This document shows positions 1-10,144 of a stretch of 43,473 bases of DNA, one piece after another. Made by a program: the position numbers and the translations under genes. The stretch comes from Steroidobacteraceae bacterium. Lineage in GTDB: Bacteria > Pseudomonadota > Gammaproteobacteria > Steroidobacterales > Steroidobacteraceae. The stretch is taken from assembly GCA_027456085.1 (NCBI GenBank), contig DAIDVO010000067.1, forward strand, positions 1 to 43,473, given 5' to 3'. Each line of letters starts with the position of its first letter. Position 1 is the first letter of the stretch. The notes under the pieces are model-generated. The model did not search any database and had not been told where the DNA came from. It saw only the letters and a program-made list of their open reading frames with translations.

Positions 1-1
1 A

Positions 2-1111
2 CATCTGGACGCGGCCGACACGACCTACCGGGTCGCCGACACCTGCGCCGATGATCACTGCTTCTGGCTGTATTCGTCCGGCTCGACCGGGCCGCCGAAG
101 GGAACCGTGCACGCGCATTCGAGCTTGATTCAGACGGCCGAACTGTACGCGCGGCCGACCCTCGGGATCAATCAGGCGGATGTCTGCTTTTCAGCCGCGA
201 AACTGTACTTTGCCTACGGCCTCGGCAACGCGCTGACGTTCCCGCTAGCGGTCGGCGCCACGACGATTCTGATGGCAGAACGTCCCACGCCGGCGGCCGT
301 TTTCGCGCGCTTCAACCGACACCGCCCGACGGTATTCGGGGGCGTGCCGACGCTCTACGCGGCGATGCTCGCGAGCGCCGACCTGCCGTCCCGCGGCGCG
401 GATCACCTGCGTTGCTGCACGTCGGCCGGCGAGCCGCTGCCGGAGGAAATCGGCAAGCGCTGGCGCAGGCATTTCGGCGTCGACATACTGGACGGAATCG
501 GCTCGACGGAAATGCTGCACATCTTCTTGTCCAATAGTCTCGGCGACGTCCGCTACGGCACGACCGGCAAGCCGGTGCCGGGCTATGAGGTGCGGATAGT
601 CGATGAGGCCGGCCGCAGGGTGCCGGTGGGCGAACAGGGCGAATTGCAGATCCGCGGACCCACCGGTGCGGCAATGTACTGGAACGACCGCGAACGCTCC
701 CGCAGAACTTTCATCGGATCCTGGACGCGCAGCGGAGATAAATTCGTCGAAACGCCCGACGGCTATTTCATCTATGCGGGACGCGGCGACGACATGTTAA
801 AGGTCGGCGGAATTTATGTGTCGCCCGCCGAGGTCGAGTCCGCATTGATCTCGCACGAGGCCGTGCTCGAGGCCGCGGTCGTCGCCCGCGAAGATCGCGA
901 CGGCCTGATCAAGCCGATGGCCTACGTCGTCGTCAAGACGGGCGTGGAGCGCTGCGAGACTCTGTGCGTCGCACTTAAGTCGCACGTCAAATCGATGCTG
1001 GCGCCGTACAAGTATCCGCGCTGGATCGAATTTCTCGACGAGCTGCCGAAGACCGCGACCGGCAAGATTCAGCGCTACAAGCTGCGAGCCGAGGCGAATG
1101 CGAAACGATGA
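2..1111 (+). CDS. Benzoate-CoA ligase family / AMP-forming acyl-CoA synthetase, 5'-truncated by the window edge
   Basis: Reading frame open from base 2; AMP-binding P-loop 'YSSGSTGPPKGTVH', 'DGIGSTEMLHIFLSN' and C-terminal 'ELPKTATGKIQRYKLR' typical of the benzoate-CoA ligase family. Confidence 0.88.
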   Translation, partial: HLDAADTTYRVADTCADDHCFWLYSSGSTGPPKGTVHAHSSLIQTAELYARPTLGINQADVCFSAAKLYFAYGLGNALTFPLAVGATTILMAERPTPAAVFARFNRHRPTVFGGVPTLYAAMLASADLPSRGADHLRCCTSAGEPLPEEIGKRWRRHFGVDILDGIGSTEMLHIFLSNSLGDVRYGTTGKPVPGYEVRIVDEAGRRVPVGEQGELQIRGPTGAAMYWNDRERSRRTFIGSWTRSGDKFVETPDGYFIYAGRGDDMLKVGGIYVSPAEVESALISHEAVLEAAVVAREDRDGLIKPMAYVVVKTGVERCETLCVALKSHVKSMLAPYKYPRWIEFLDELPKTATGKIQRYKLRAEANAKR

Positions 1112-1934
1112 GTCGCGCCGCGGCGTGCGGACGTGCGTCGATGGCGCCGTTGCGCCGCAAGGCGCACCGCTTCGGCATGTCGCCGCGGGCGGCCATCGCC
1201 TGGAGTTTCAGCTCATCGCGGCGCCGTCCACCGCGGCGTCGACGATCGTGTTCCTGCACGAAGGACTCGGCTCGATCTCGCTCTGGAAGGACTTTCCGCG
1301 CCGCCTCGCCGCGGCCTGCGGCTGCGGCGCTCTCGTGTATTCCCGCTACGGCTACGGCGCATCCGAACCGCTCGGCGAGCCCAGGTCCGTCGAGTACATG
1401 CACCGCGAAGGGTTAGATACGCTGCCCGAGTTGCTCGAGCGTCTGTCGATCGCGAACCCGATTCTCTTCGGCCACAGCGATGGCGCCTCGATCGCGCTGA
1501 TCTACGCGGCCTCCCAGCTGCGCGCGCCGCGCGCCATGGTCCTCTGTGCACCCCATGTGTTCGTCGAGGACGTGACGATCCACGCAATTCGAGCAGCCAA
1601 GATCGCTTACGAAACCACGGGCTTTCGCACCCGCCTCGCCCGCCACCATGCCGACGTCGAGCGCACTTTTCGGGGCTGGAACGACATCTGGCTGGACCCT
1701 GCATTCCGCGCCTGGAATATCGAGGACTGCCTTGCGAAGGTCGCCTGTCCGATCCTCGCGGTGCAGGGCTACGACGACGAATGCGGGACAATGGCGCAGG
1801 TCGATCGCATCGCGGCACAATCCAAGGAAATCACACTTCTCAAATTGCACGCGTGCGCGCATTCGCCGCATCGCGATCAGCCCGAAGCCGTGATCCAAGC
1901 GACGCAGCGATTCCTCGCTCGGGTGACCGCGTAA
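1098..1934 (+). CDS. Alpha/beta hydrolase
   Basis: 278 aa; 'VFLHEGLGSISLWKDFP', nucleophile elbow 'GHSDGAS', C-terminal 'HACAHSPHRDQPEAV'; overlaps the upstream ligase ORF by 14 nt. Confidence 0.85.
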   Translation: MRNDESRRGVRTCVDGAVAPQGAPLRHVAAGGHRLEFQLIAAPSTAASTIVFLHEGLGSISLWKDFPRRLAAACGCGALVYSRYGYGASEPLGEPRSVEYMHREGLDTLPELLERLSIANPILFGHSDGASIALIYAASQLRAPRAMVLCAPHVFVEDVTIHAIRAAKIAYETTGFRTRLARHHADVERTFRGWNDIWLDPAFRAWNIEDCLAKVACPILAVQGYDDECGTMAQVDRIAAQSKEITLLKLHACAHSPHRDQPEAVIQATQRFLARVTA

Positions 1935-2119
1935 CGCCAAAAACGCGCGCATCGGCGAATAGCGCCGCGGGCTTGCAACAAATTGCGCGCTTGCGGGTTA
2001 TATGCTCCAAGGGAGGCGCGGGAACTGCATTGTCGATTCGGCGTCGCAGTCGTTTCCTCGCTTGGTGTTTGCTTTCGCTGCCGCCCCCTCGCAGGGCCGC
2101 AAGCCGGGGATTCTAAGTT

Positions 2120-3277
2120 ATGGATCAGTCGGTTATCTTCGAACGCTCTGCGCCGGTTCGCCGGCGGCCTCGGTTCAAGCTGGTTGCCGGCGTGGCCGCT
2201 ACGCTGGTGTGCGCATGCGCGCTGCTGGGGTGGCTGGTCCTGCGCGCACGTGCCGACCCGGCGGCGACCGCGCACGTCGCCGCTGTTCCGCCGCTCGTGA
2301 CCGTCGTCGTACCGAAGCTGGGTGAGGTCAAGTCTTCGGTGTCCTTGACGGGGCTGATCCATGCGCGCAACGACGTGCCGATCGGCAACGAGGGCGACGC
2401 CGCGCGCGTCACCGAGGTATTGGTAGAGGCGGGTGCGCACGTACGCAAAGGTCAGGTGCTTGCGCGGCTGAACGCGGTCGGCGCGCGGTCGTTGGTCAAC
2501 AGCGCGGAAGCCTCGCTCGACGAAGCGCGCGCCGGATCCGCCCTGGCGCAGGCCGAATGGCTGCGCGCAAAGCAGGATCGCGACTTGTTCTCGAAGGAAG
2601 AGAATGAACAGCGGCGCGCGGCTGCGATCAGCGCGCGGGCCAAAGTCGAGGCCGCCGAGGCGCAAGTTGCCGATGCCCGCAGCCGATTGGCGCACACGGT
2701 CATTTCGGCTCCCGCTGCCGGCATCGTGCTGACGCGCACGGCGGAGGTTGGCCAGATCGCGGTGCCGGGCACGACCGTATTGTTCCATTTGGCCCGCGAC
2801 GGCGAGATCGAGATGCGCGGCCAGGTCGCCGAGGTGGATATGGCGCGGCTTGCGGTCGGCCAAAAGGCAAGCGTGCGGCTCGATGGCGTCGCCCGCAGCT
2901 TTGCCGGCACGGTCTGGCAGGTCGGCGCCGTCATAGACCCGGCAACTCGCCAGGGATCCGTGCGAATCTCCCTACCCTCCGCGGATCCGGATTTGCGGCC
3001 GGGCGCCTTCGCACGCGTGGAGGTCTCGGTCGGCAGCACGCTCGGCGCCACGCTGCCGCAGACCGCCGTGCTCAACGATGACCGGGGCACCTACGTTCTG
3101 GTCGTCGGCAAGGACAACAAAGTCGAGCGGCGCGCGGTTCGCATCGCCGGCGCGCGCTCCGAGGGCCTCCTGGTCGGCGCCGGGCTGACCGGGACCGAAC
3201 GCGTCGTGGCCATCGCGGGCGCGTTCCTGCGGCCGGGCGAACTGGTGTCGGCCGTCCTTGCCAAGGCGGCGACCTAA
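2120..3277 (+). CDS. RND efflux periplasmic adaptor subunit (HlyD/MFP family)
   Basis: N-terminal TM, biotinyl-lipoyl-like 'VTEVLVEAGAHVRKGQVLARL', coiled coil, 'VISAPAAGIVLTRTAEVGQIAVPGTTVLFHLA'; followed directly by the RND pump. Confidence 0.93.
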   Translation: MDQSVIFERSAPVRRRPRFKLVAGVAATLVCACALLGWLVLRARADPAATAHVAAVPPLVTVVVPKLGEVKSSVSLTGLIHARNDVPIGNEGDAARVTEVLVEAGAHVRKGQVLARLNAVGARSLVNSAEASLDEARAGSALAQAEWLRAKQDRDLFSKEENEQRRAAAISARAKVEAAEAQVADARSRLAHTVISAPAAGIVLTRTAEVGQIAVPGTTVLFHLARDGEIEMRGQVAEVDMARLAVGQKASVRLDGVARSFAGTVWQVGAVIDPATRQGSVRISLPSADPDLRPGAFARVEVSVGSTLGATLPQTAVLNDDRGTYVLVVGKDNKVERRAVRIAGARSEGLLVGAGLTGTERVVAIAGAFLRPGELVSAVLAKAAT

Positions 3278-3279
3278 TC

Positions 3280-6200
3280 ATGAAAAAACTCTCGGCGTGG
3301 GCGATCACGCACCCGGTGTTCCCGCTCGTGCTGTTCGCCGTGCTGTTCGTGTTCGGCATCGTCGCGTTCATTAGGCTGCCGATCACGTTGAATCCCGATA
3401 TCTCTGCGCCGTTCGTGCAGATCACGATCAGCGAACCCGGCGCGGCGCCGAGCGAGATCGAGACCCAGATCCTGCAGAAGGTCGAGGGCGCCGTCGCCGG
3501 CATCGGCAACGTCAAGAACATCACGTCGTGGGCCACTGAAGGCGTGGCGCAGACCGTCGTCGAGTTCCGTATCGGCACGCCGATCGACCGGGCGACCTCC
3601 GACGTGCGCGACGCGGTGGCGCGCGTGCGCGCCGATTTGCCCCAGGGCATTCAAGAACCGCAGGTACGGCGCATCGATATCGACGGTGGTCCCATCCTCT
3701 ATTACGCGGTCAGCTCGACCAGCATGAGCGAGGAACAGCTGTCCTGGTTCGTCGACGACACGATCACGAAGCGCCTGCTGGCCGTCTCCGGCGTCGCGCA
3801 AGTCACCCGCTCCGGCGGCGTCAATCGCGAGATGCGCGTCGACCTGGATCCGGCACGCATGGAGTCCTACGGCATCACGGCGGGCGAGGTCAGTCGGCAG
3901 CTGCGCGACGTGAATCTCGATGCCGCCGGCGGCCGTTCTCAAGTCGGCGGCTCCGAACAATCGATACGAATCCTGGGCGGCGTCCACACCGCGATGCAGC
4001 TCGCGGATCTGCGCCTGACGATGCCGGACGGGCGCATCGTAAGACTCGGCGATATCGCGGACGTGCGCGACGGCACGGAGGAGGTACGCAGCATTTCCCG
4101 GCTGAACGGCCGTCCCGCCACGACCTTCGGCGTCTTCAAAGCCAAGGGCGCCTCCGACGTCGAGACGCTGCATCGGGTGGAAAAAGAACTCGACAAGATT
4201 CGGCGGGACACGCCGGGCGTCACGATCAAACAGGTTTTCACGACGGTGACCTTCACGCAAAAGTCCTACGATTCATCGATCGAGTCGCTGATCGAAGGGG
4301 CGGTGTTGGCGGTCGTCATCGTCTTCTTGTTCCTGCGCGACGGCCGGGCGACCGCCATTTCCGCGCTCGCGATTCCGCTCGCGGCGCTGCCCACCTTCGC
4401 ATTCATGCGATGGTTCGGCTTCACGCTCAACCAGATGACCTTGTTGGCGTTGTCGTTGATCACCGGCGTACTCGTAGACGACGCGATCGTCGAGGTCGAG
4501 AACATCACGCGACACATGAGAATGGGCAAGAGCGCCTACCGCGCGGCGATGGATGCGGCGGACGAGATCGGCCTGGCCGTCGTCGCCTGTTCGATGACGA
4601 TCATTGCCGTGTTCCTGCCCGTGAGTTTTCTCGGCGGCCTCATCGGCCAGTTCTTCATCCAGTTCGGCTTCACGGTGGCCGTCGCGGTGTTCATGTCGCT
4701 GCTGGTCGCGCGGCTCATCACGCCGTTGTTGGCCGCATACACGCTGAAGCCGCACGCCGGATTGCGCGGCGCGGACGGGCCGGTCATGGACTGGTACCTG
4801 CGCGCGCTGCGTTGGTCGGTCGAGCACCGCGTCAAGACGCTGCTCGTTGGCCTGCTGATATTCGCATTGTCGGTCTTCGGTCTCGCGATGATTCCGAAGA
4901 CCTTCACCCCGGACGCCGACTTCTCGTCCTCGACTCTGCACGTGGAGCTACCCCCCGGCGTGCTGCTCCAGCAAACCGCCGCGGCCTCGGCCCGGGCGTA
5001 CCGGATTCTCCGCCGCCACCCCGAAGTCGCCAATGTGGTCGAGTCGGTCGGCGAGGATGAGGATGGCGAGGTGCGCTCCGGTAATCTGTATATCCAGCTC
5101 GTCCCGCCCGCGCAGCGCAAGCTCAGTCAGAAGCAGTGGGAGGCCGAGGTCATCAAGGAGTTGCGCGTGATACCCGATGCGCGCATGACCTTTCAGAGCC
5201 AGTCAAGCGGCGGCGGGCGCGATCTGACCCTGTACGTGGTCGGCAGCAACCCGCAACTGGTCGAACGCACTGCGCATGAGGCCATCAAAGAGATGCGCAC
5301 GCTCAAGGAACTGCGCGACCCGCGCATCGATGGTGACATGGCTCGTCCGGAGCTGCTCGTGCATCCGCATTTCGACGAGGCCGCGCAGCTTGGCGTGACC
5401 GTGGCCGCAATCGGCGACGCGGTGCGCGTTGCGACGCTCGGCGACTTGCCGCAAAACGACGCCCATTTCTCGCTGCCGGGCCGACAGATACCGATTCGCG
5501 TCAGCTTGATCGAGTCGGCACGCCGCAACCTGTCGACGCTCGAGAACCTGCCCGTGCGCACGTCGAACGGTTCAACGGTGCCGCTCAAGACCGTGGCCGA
5601 CGTCACATTCGGTCAGGGTCCGTCGCGCATACGTCGCTACAATCAGAACCGCCGCATCTCGCTCGAAGCGGACCTCAACCACGCCCAACTGGGCACCGCA
5701 CTCGACAAGATCCACGCCCTGCCGATCTACAAGCATCTGCCGAGCGGCGTGCAGATCGTCGAGATCGGCACCGCCGAGTACATGCAGGAATTGTTTACGA
5801 GCTTCATGCTCGCGATGGTCGCGGGCATCCTGCTGGTATTCGCCGTGCTCGTGCTCTTGTTCGCGCGCGTGTTCCAACCGATAACGATTCTGTCGGCCTT
5901 GCCCCTGTCGATCGGCGGCGCGGTGCTGGCATTGGTCGTCACGCATAGTCCATTTTCGCTCGCGACGGTGCTCGGCATCTTGATGCTGATGGGTATCGTC
6001 GCGAAGAACTCGATTCTGCTCGTCGATTTCGCGATCGAAGAGATGCGCGCCGGCAAAGACCGCTTGACCGCGCTGCTCGAGGCCGGCCACAAGCGCGCGC
6101 GTCCGATCGTCATGACCTCGGTCGCGATGATCGCCGGGATGCTGCCCGTCGCGGCCGGCATCGGCGGCTCCGCTGCCTTCCAGGGGCAGATGGCCATCGA

Positions 6201-6387
6201 GGTCATCGGCGGCCTCGTCACCTCGACGGGCCTGACGCTCGTCATGGTGCCGGCCGCATTTACTTGGATCGATGACCTGGAGCGCTTCCTGCATCGAAAG
6301 CTCGGCCGCCGTCTGATCAACCGCGAGGTTGCGCCGGCGCCCGCGCCCGCACCCGCCTGGGAGATCTCCGATGCACCGCGTTCCTGA
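3280..6387 (+). CDS. Efflux RND transporter permease (AcrB/HAE1-like)
   Basis: 1035 aa; 'ITHPVFPLVLFAVLFVFGIVAFIRLPITLNPDI', 'LVDDAIVEVENI', 'MLMGIVAKNSILLVDFA'. Confidence 0.96.
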   Translation: MKKLSAWAITHPVFPLVLFAVLFVFGIVAFIRLPITLNPDISAPFVQITISEPGAAPSEIETQILQKVEGAVAGIGNVKNITSWATEGVAQTVVEFRIGTPIDRATSDVRDAVARVRADLPQGIQEPQVRRIDIDGGPILYYAVSSTSMSEEQLSWFVDDTITKRLLAVSGVAQVTRSGGVNREMRVDLDPARMESYGITAGEVSRQLRDVNLDAAGGRSQVGGSEQSIRILGGVHTAMQLADLRLTMPDGRIVRLGDIADVRDGTEEVRSISRLNGRPATTFGVFKAKGASDVETLHRVEKELDKIRRDTPGVTIKQVFTTVTFTQKSYDSSIESLIEGAVLAVVIVFLFLRDGRATAISALAIPLAALPTFAFMRWFGFTLNQMTLLALSLITGVLVDDAIVEVENITRHMRMGKSAYRAAMDAADEIGLAVVACSMTIIAVFLPVSFLGGLIGQFFIQFGFTVAVAVFMSLLVARLITPLLAAYTLKPHAGLRGADGPVMDWYLRALRWSVEHRVKTLLVGLLIFALSVFGLAMIPKTFTPDADFSSSTLHVELPPGVLLQQTAAASARAYRILRRHPEVANVVESVGEDEDGEVRSGNLYIQLVPPAQRKLSQKQWEAEVIKELRVIPDARMTFQSQSSGGGRDLTLYVVGSNPQLVERTAHEAIKEMRTLKELRDPRIDGDMARPELLVHPHFDEAAQLGVTVAAIGDAVRVATLGDLPQNDAHFSLPGRQIPIRVSLIESARRNLSTLENLPVRTSNGSTVPLKTVADVTFGQGPSRIRRYNQNRRISLEADLNHAQLGTALDKIHALPIYKHLPSGVQIVEIGTAEYMQELFTSFMLAMVAGILLVFAVLVLLFARVFQPITILSALPLSIGGAVLALVVTHSPFSLATVLGILMLMGIVAKNSILLVDFAIEEMRAGKDRLTALLEAGHKRARPIVMTSVAMIAGMLPVAAGIGGSAAFQGQMAIEVIGGLVTSTGLTLVMVPAAFTWIDDLERFLHRKLGRRLINREVAPAPAPAPAWEISDAPRS

Positions 6388-6396
6388 GCGTCTCTC

Positions 6397-7935
6397 ATGA
6401 CGCGGGCAGCTTTCGCAGGCGTGGGAATCGTACTCGCCGCCGCCGGATGTGCGGTCGGCCCCGATTTTCGCGCGCCTGCGCAGCCCGCGGTCGGCGCCTA
6501 TGTCGCCGAGAGGTTGCCTGCAAGAACCGCGTCGACCGGCGGGTCCGGCGGCGCAGCCCAGCGGTTTGCGGTCGGCCGCGACCTGCCGGGTGAATGGTGG
6601 ACGTTGTTCGGTTCGACGACGCTCGACGCGCTGATCAAGGAGGCGCTCGCGAACTACCCGAGTATCACCGCACAGCAGGCGGCGCTGCGGGCGGCCCGGG
6701 CCGATGTGCGCGCGGGCCAGGGCGTGTTCCTCCCCAAGGCGCAGGGCACGTTCGGCGGACAGCGCGCCCAGGTCAGCGGCGCGTCCATAGCGCCGGGGTT
6801 TCCCGGATTCATCACGAACGTTTTTCAAGCGAATATCGGCGTGTCCTACACCTTCGACATTTTCGGCGGCGGCCGGCGCGAGCTCGAGCGGCTGGAGGCG
6901 CGGGTCGTGCAGCAGAATTTCCTGCTCGAGGGTAGCTACCTGACGTTGACGGCCAACGTCGCCTCGACCGCGGTTCAACTCGCATCGGCGCGCGAGCAGA
7001 TTGCCGTGACGCGTGACATTATCAGTCTGGAACAGAGCCAACTGGGGCTCATTCAGCGGCAATACGCCGCCGGAATCCGCACGCAGGCGGACGTACTGCA
7101 ACAGCAATCGAATCTTGCGTCGGTTCGCGCATCGCTCCCGCTGCTGCGCCAGCAGCGCTCGGTCGCGACGCACGAGCTCGGCGTGCTGACCGGCCATTTC
7201 CCACACAATGCGGCGCCCGTCGAAATAGATCTATCGAGCCTGAAGCTGCCGGAAAACGTTCCCGTCAGCCTGCCGTCCGCGCTGGTCGCGCAACGCCCGG
7301 ACATCCGTGCGCAGGAGGCGCTGATGCACGAGGCGAGCGCCGCGGTCGGCGTTGCGACGGCGAATATGCTGCCGCAATTGACGTTGAGCGGTTCGGCCGG
7401 CGGTGAATCCTTGTTGCTCTCCAATTTGCTGACGCCCGGCGCGGGAGTTTGGAACCTTGCAGCCGGCCTCACGCAACCGCTGTTCGCGGGGGGCGCACTG
7501 AACGCCAAGCGGCGCGCCGCAGCCGCGGCGTTCGATCAGGCCGCGGCGCTATATCGGCTCACCGTGCTCAATGCCTTTCAGAACGTCGCCGATACACTGA
7601 CGGCGCTCGACAATGACGCACAGGCGCTCAAAGCCGAAAGCGACGCCGTCGACGCCGCGCGGGCCAGCCTCGATCTGATCAAGAGGCAGTATGGCGCCGG
7701 CGCCGTCAATTACGTTTCGCTGCTGGCGGCGCAGCAGATCTATCAACAGTCGCGCATCGGCTATGTACGCGCTCTGGCAAGCCGCTACACCGACACGATC
7801 ACCCTGTTCCAGGCGCTCGGCGGTGGTTGGTGGAATCGCAACGATGCCGGCACGCTGCGAAGCCGCCTCCGTGCGCACGAAGCCACGACCGCCCCGGTTG
7901 TCCAAGGACCGACGACGCGGCGGCGGAGTCTGTGA
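6397..7935 (+). CDS. Efflux outer membrane factor, NodT/TolC family lipoprotein
   Basis: Lipobox-like 'LAAAGCAVGPDF', OEP repeats 'SVGVATANMLPQLTLSGSAG', 'LFAGGALNAKRRAAAAAFDQA'; third gene of the RND operon. Confidence 0.93.
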   Translation: MTRAAFAGVGIVLAAAGCAVGPDFRAPAQPAVGAYVAERLPARTASTGGSGGAAQRFAVGRDLPGEWWTLFGSTTLDALIKEALANYPSITAQQAALRAARADVRAGQGVFLPKAQGTFGGQRAQVSGASIAPGFPGFITNVFQANIGVSYTFDIFGGGRRELERLEARVVQQNFLLEGSYLTLTANVASTAVQLASAREQIAVTRDIISLEQSQLGLIQRQYAAGIRTQADVLQQQSNLASVRASLPLLRQQRSVATHELGVLTGHFPHNAAPVEIDLSSLKLPENVPVSLPSALVAQRPDIRAQEALMHEASAAVGVATANMLPQLTLSGSAGGESLLLSNLLTPGAGVWNLAAGLTQPLFAGGALNAKRRAAAAAFDQAAALYRLTVLNAFQNVADTLTALDNDAQALKAESDAVDAARASLDLIKRQYGAGAVNYVSLLAAQQIYQQSRIGYVRALASRYTDTITLFQALGGGWWNRNDAGTLRSRLRAHEATTAPVVQGPTTRRRSL

Positions 7936-7990
7936 TCGGACGCACAAAAGGGCAAAGCCACTATTTTCACGGCTGTCGATTGCGCGCCTA

Positions 7991-10063
7991 ATGTTCACAG
8001 TCAAAATGCAATCCAAACCTCAAGCTAGGCAAATCGCGCGCTCGCCGCTCGTGCATCGAGCAACGACGATTCTGGTCGTGGACGACAGTGCCGCGGACCG
8101 CGAACTGCTGCGGGCCGCGCTCGAGGAGATGGGCCACGCGGCTGTCGCGACTGCCGACGCTCGGCAGGCGCTTGTCGAGGCCCGAAAGAGTCGGCCGGAC
8201 GTAATACTGTCGGGCGTCCAGCTTCCCGGGGACGACGGCTTCGAACTGTGCCGACAACTCCAAATCGACCCGGACTTGCGCCATGTGCCGGTCGTCTTCG
8301 TAACGGCGGAGTATCGCGGACTGCAATTCGAGGAATTTGCTCGGGACGTCGGAGCGTTCTGCGTACTGTCGAAGCCGGTCGCGCCCGAAACGCTGCGCGC
8401 GGCCGTCGAGGAGTCGCTTTCGGTCGGCTTCGTCGCCGAAGCGACTCAAAAGCTGCGGCGCCTGGACAATGAGAGCTTTCATCAGCGGCACGCCCAGATA
8501 GTCGGCTCGCAGCTCGAGAGAAAAGTGGCGGAGTTGCAGCTGCAGGTGGACCTCTATGACGCGTTATCCCAGACCAACCAGGCCGTAACGCGATGCACCA
8601 GCGGCAAGGAGCTTTTGCCGGCCATCTGCCGCATCCGGGTGACATCCAGGCGACTGCGCTTCGCGGCGGTCTTTGGAAGAGTTGGAGCGGATCGGAAGAT
8701 AAAAGTGGCGGCAAGGTACGGCGAGGATGCCGATTACCTGAATACGGCTTGCCTCGTACTCGATGGCGGCGACACATTGGGCGGCGACCCCGTCGGCGCG
8801 GCGCTGAGGTCGGGAGAACCTGTCGTCAACAACGAGTTCCTCAACGATCCGACCGCCGCGCCGTGGCACGAGGCTGCGCGAGCGGCGGGCATCTGCGCCG
8901 TAGCGGCCTATCCGTTCCGCGAAAACGGCGCCGTCGCCGGTGCCCTGCTGGTTTATGCGGAGGAATCCGGGATCTTCGGCACGGCGATACTTCCCACGCT
9001 GGATGAAATGACGACAGTCATATCATTTGCGCTCGACAGCTATTTGCGCGAGACCGCGCGCGATCGCGCGGAGCAGGACATGCGCAATGCGCTCCTCTAC
9101 AGCGAATTGTTGCTTGCGACGTCTCCGGTAGGAATTATCGCCTACAAGGCCACGGGCGCCGCGGTCTCCGCCAACGAAGCAGCCGCGGATATCATCGGCG
9201 GGTCGGTCGGGCAACTCAAGGCACAGAATTTCCATGAACTCGAATCGTGGAAGAAATCCGGATTGCTGACCATGGCGGAACACGCGTTGGCCACGAACAG
9301 CATGACCGCCGGCGAAGTTCATTTCGCTCCCACAACGTTCGGAATGGACCGGTGGATCCAAACTCGCCTCGTTCCCTTCACGCACCGTTCCGAGAAACAT
9401 TTGCTGGGACTATTGTTGGACGTCACCGCGATCAAACTGCACGAGGAGCAGATCAGGAACTACGCCACGCAAATCGAACGCACCTTCCAGCAAACCGTGG
9501 AAATGGTCATGACGTTGAACGACATGCGCGACCCGTACACTTCCGGTCACGAACGGCGCGTCGCGGATATCGCTGTTGCCATCGGTGCAAAACTCGGTCT
9601 CGACGGGCGCGAAACGGAAGGATTGCGGATTGCCGGCTTCCTGCACGACATCGGCAAGATCAGCATACCGGCTGAAATCCTCTCCAAGCCCAGCATGTTG
9701 AGCATCCATGAATACGCGCTGGTCAAGGAACACGCTCAGGCGGGTTTCGACATCTTGAAAAACGTGGATTTTCCCTGGCCGGTGGCGCAAGTAGCGCTGC
9801 AGCACCACGAGCGCATCGACGGCAGCGGTTACCCCAACGGTCTGAAAGGCGACGCAATCATGCTGGGAGCGCGCATCATCGCGGTAGCGGACGTAATCGA
9901 AGCAATGGCCACGCACCGTCCATACCGCCCGGCCCTTGGCATTGACAAAGCCCTCGCAGAGATCGAGCGCGGGCGCGGCAGCGCGTACGACTCGGCTGTT
10001 GCCGACGCATGCCTGAAGTTGTTTCGCGAGAAAGCCTTTCGAATGCCCGGAACAAATCCATAA
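7991..10063 (+). CDS. Receiver-like / GAF / PAS / HD-GYP domain protein (putative c-di-GMP phosphodiesterase)
   Basis: ORF track starts at 7691 but the ATG at 7991 just precedes the receiver domain. 'ILVVDDSAADRELLRAAL', GAF and PAS-like middle, HD-GYP 'GFLHDIGKISIPAEIL...HHERIDGSGYPNGL'. Confidence 0.9.
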   Translation: MFTVKMQSKPQARQIARSPLVHRATTILVVDDSAADRELLRAALEEMGHAAVATADARQALVEARKSRPDVILSGVQLPGDDGFELCRQLQIDPDLRHVPVVFVTAEYRGLQFEEFARDVGAFCVLSKPVAPETLRAAVEESLSVGFVAEATQKLRRLDNESFHQRHAQIVGSQLERKVAELQLQVDLYDALSQTNQAVTRCTSGKELLPAICRIRVTSRRLRFAAVFGRVGADRKIKVAARYGEDADYLNTACLVLDGGDTLGGDPVGAALRSGEPVVNNEFLNDPTAAPWHEAARAAGICAVAAYPFRENGAVAGALLVYAEESGIFGTAILPTLDEMTTVISFALDSYLRETARDRAEQDMRNALLYSELLLATSPVGIIAYKATGAAVSANEAAADIIGGSVGQLKAQNFHELESWKKSGLLTMAEHALATNSMTAGEVHFAPTTFGMDRWIQTRLVPFTHRSEKHLLGLLLDVTAIKLHEEQIRNYATQIERTFQQTVEMVMTLNDMRDPYTSGHERRVADIAVAIGAKLGLDGRETEGLRIAGFLHDIGKISIPAEILSKPSMLSIHEYALVKEHAQAGFDILKNVDFPWPVAQVALQHHERIDGSGYPNGLKGDAIMLGARIIAVADVIEAMATHRPYRPALGIDKALAEIERGRGSAYDSAVADACLKLFREKAFRMPGTNP

Positions 10064-10144
10064 GGTGTTGATTCGGCCCTTTCATGGGCAATTGATTCCG
10101 CGAACATTCGCGTTTCGATGTTGCAGCTGCGACCGCAGGAAATC

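Noticed and set aside
1133-2116. 327-aa plus-strand ORF
   Set aside because: Overlaps the alpha/beta hydrolase in another frame; Arg-rich with no motif.
6328-6360. Short GCGCCGGCGCCC-type repeat
   Set aside because: Simple Ala-Pro codon repeat in the C-terminal tail of the RND pump; not an independent element.
5572-7206. 544-aa minus-strand ORF
   Set aside because: Antisense to the RND pump and OMF genes, which have clear family motifs.
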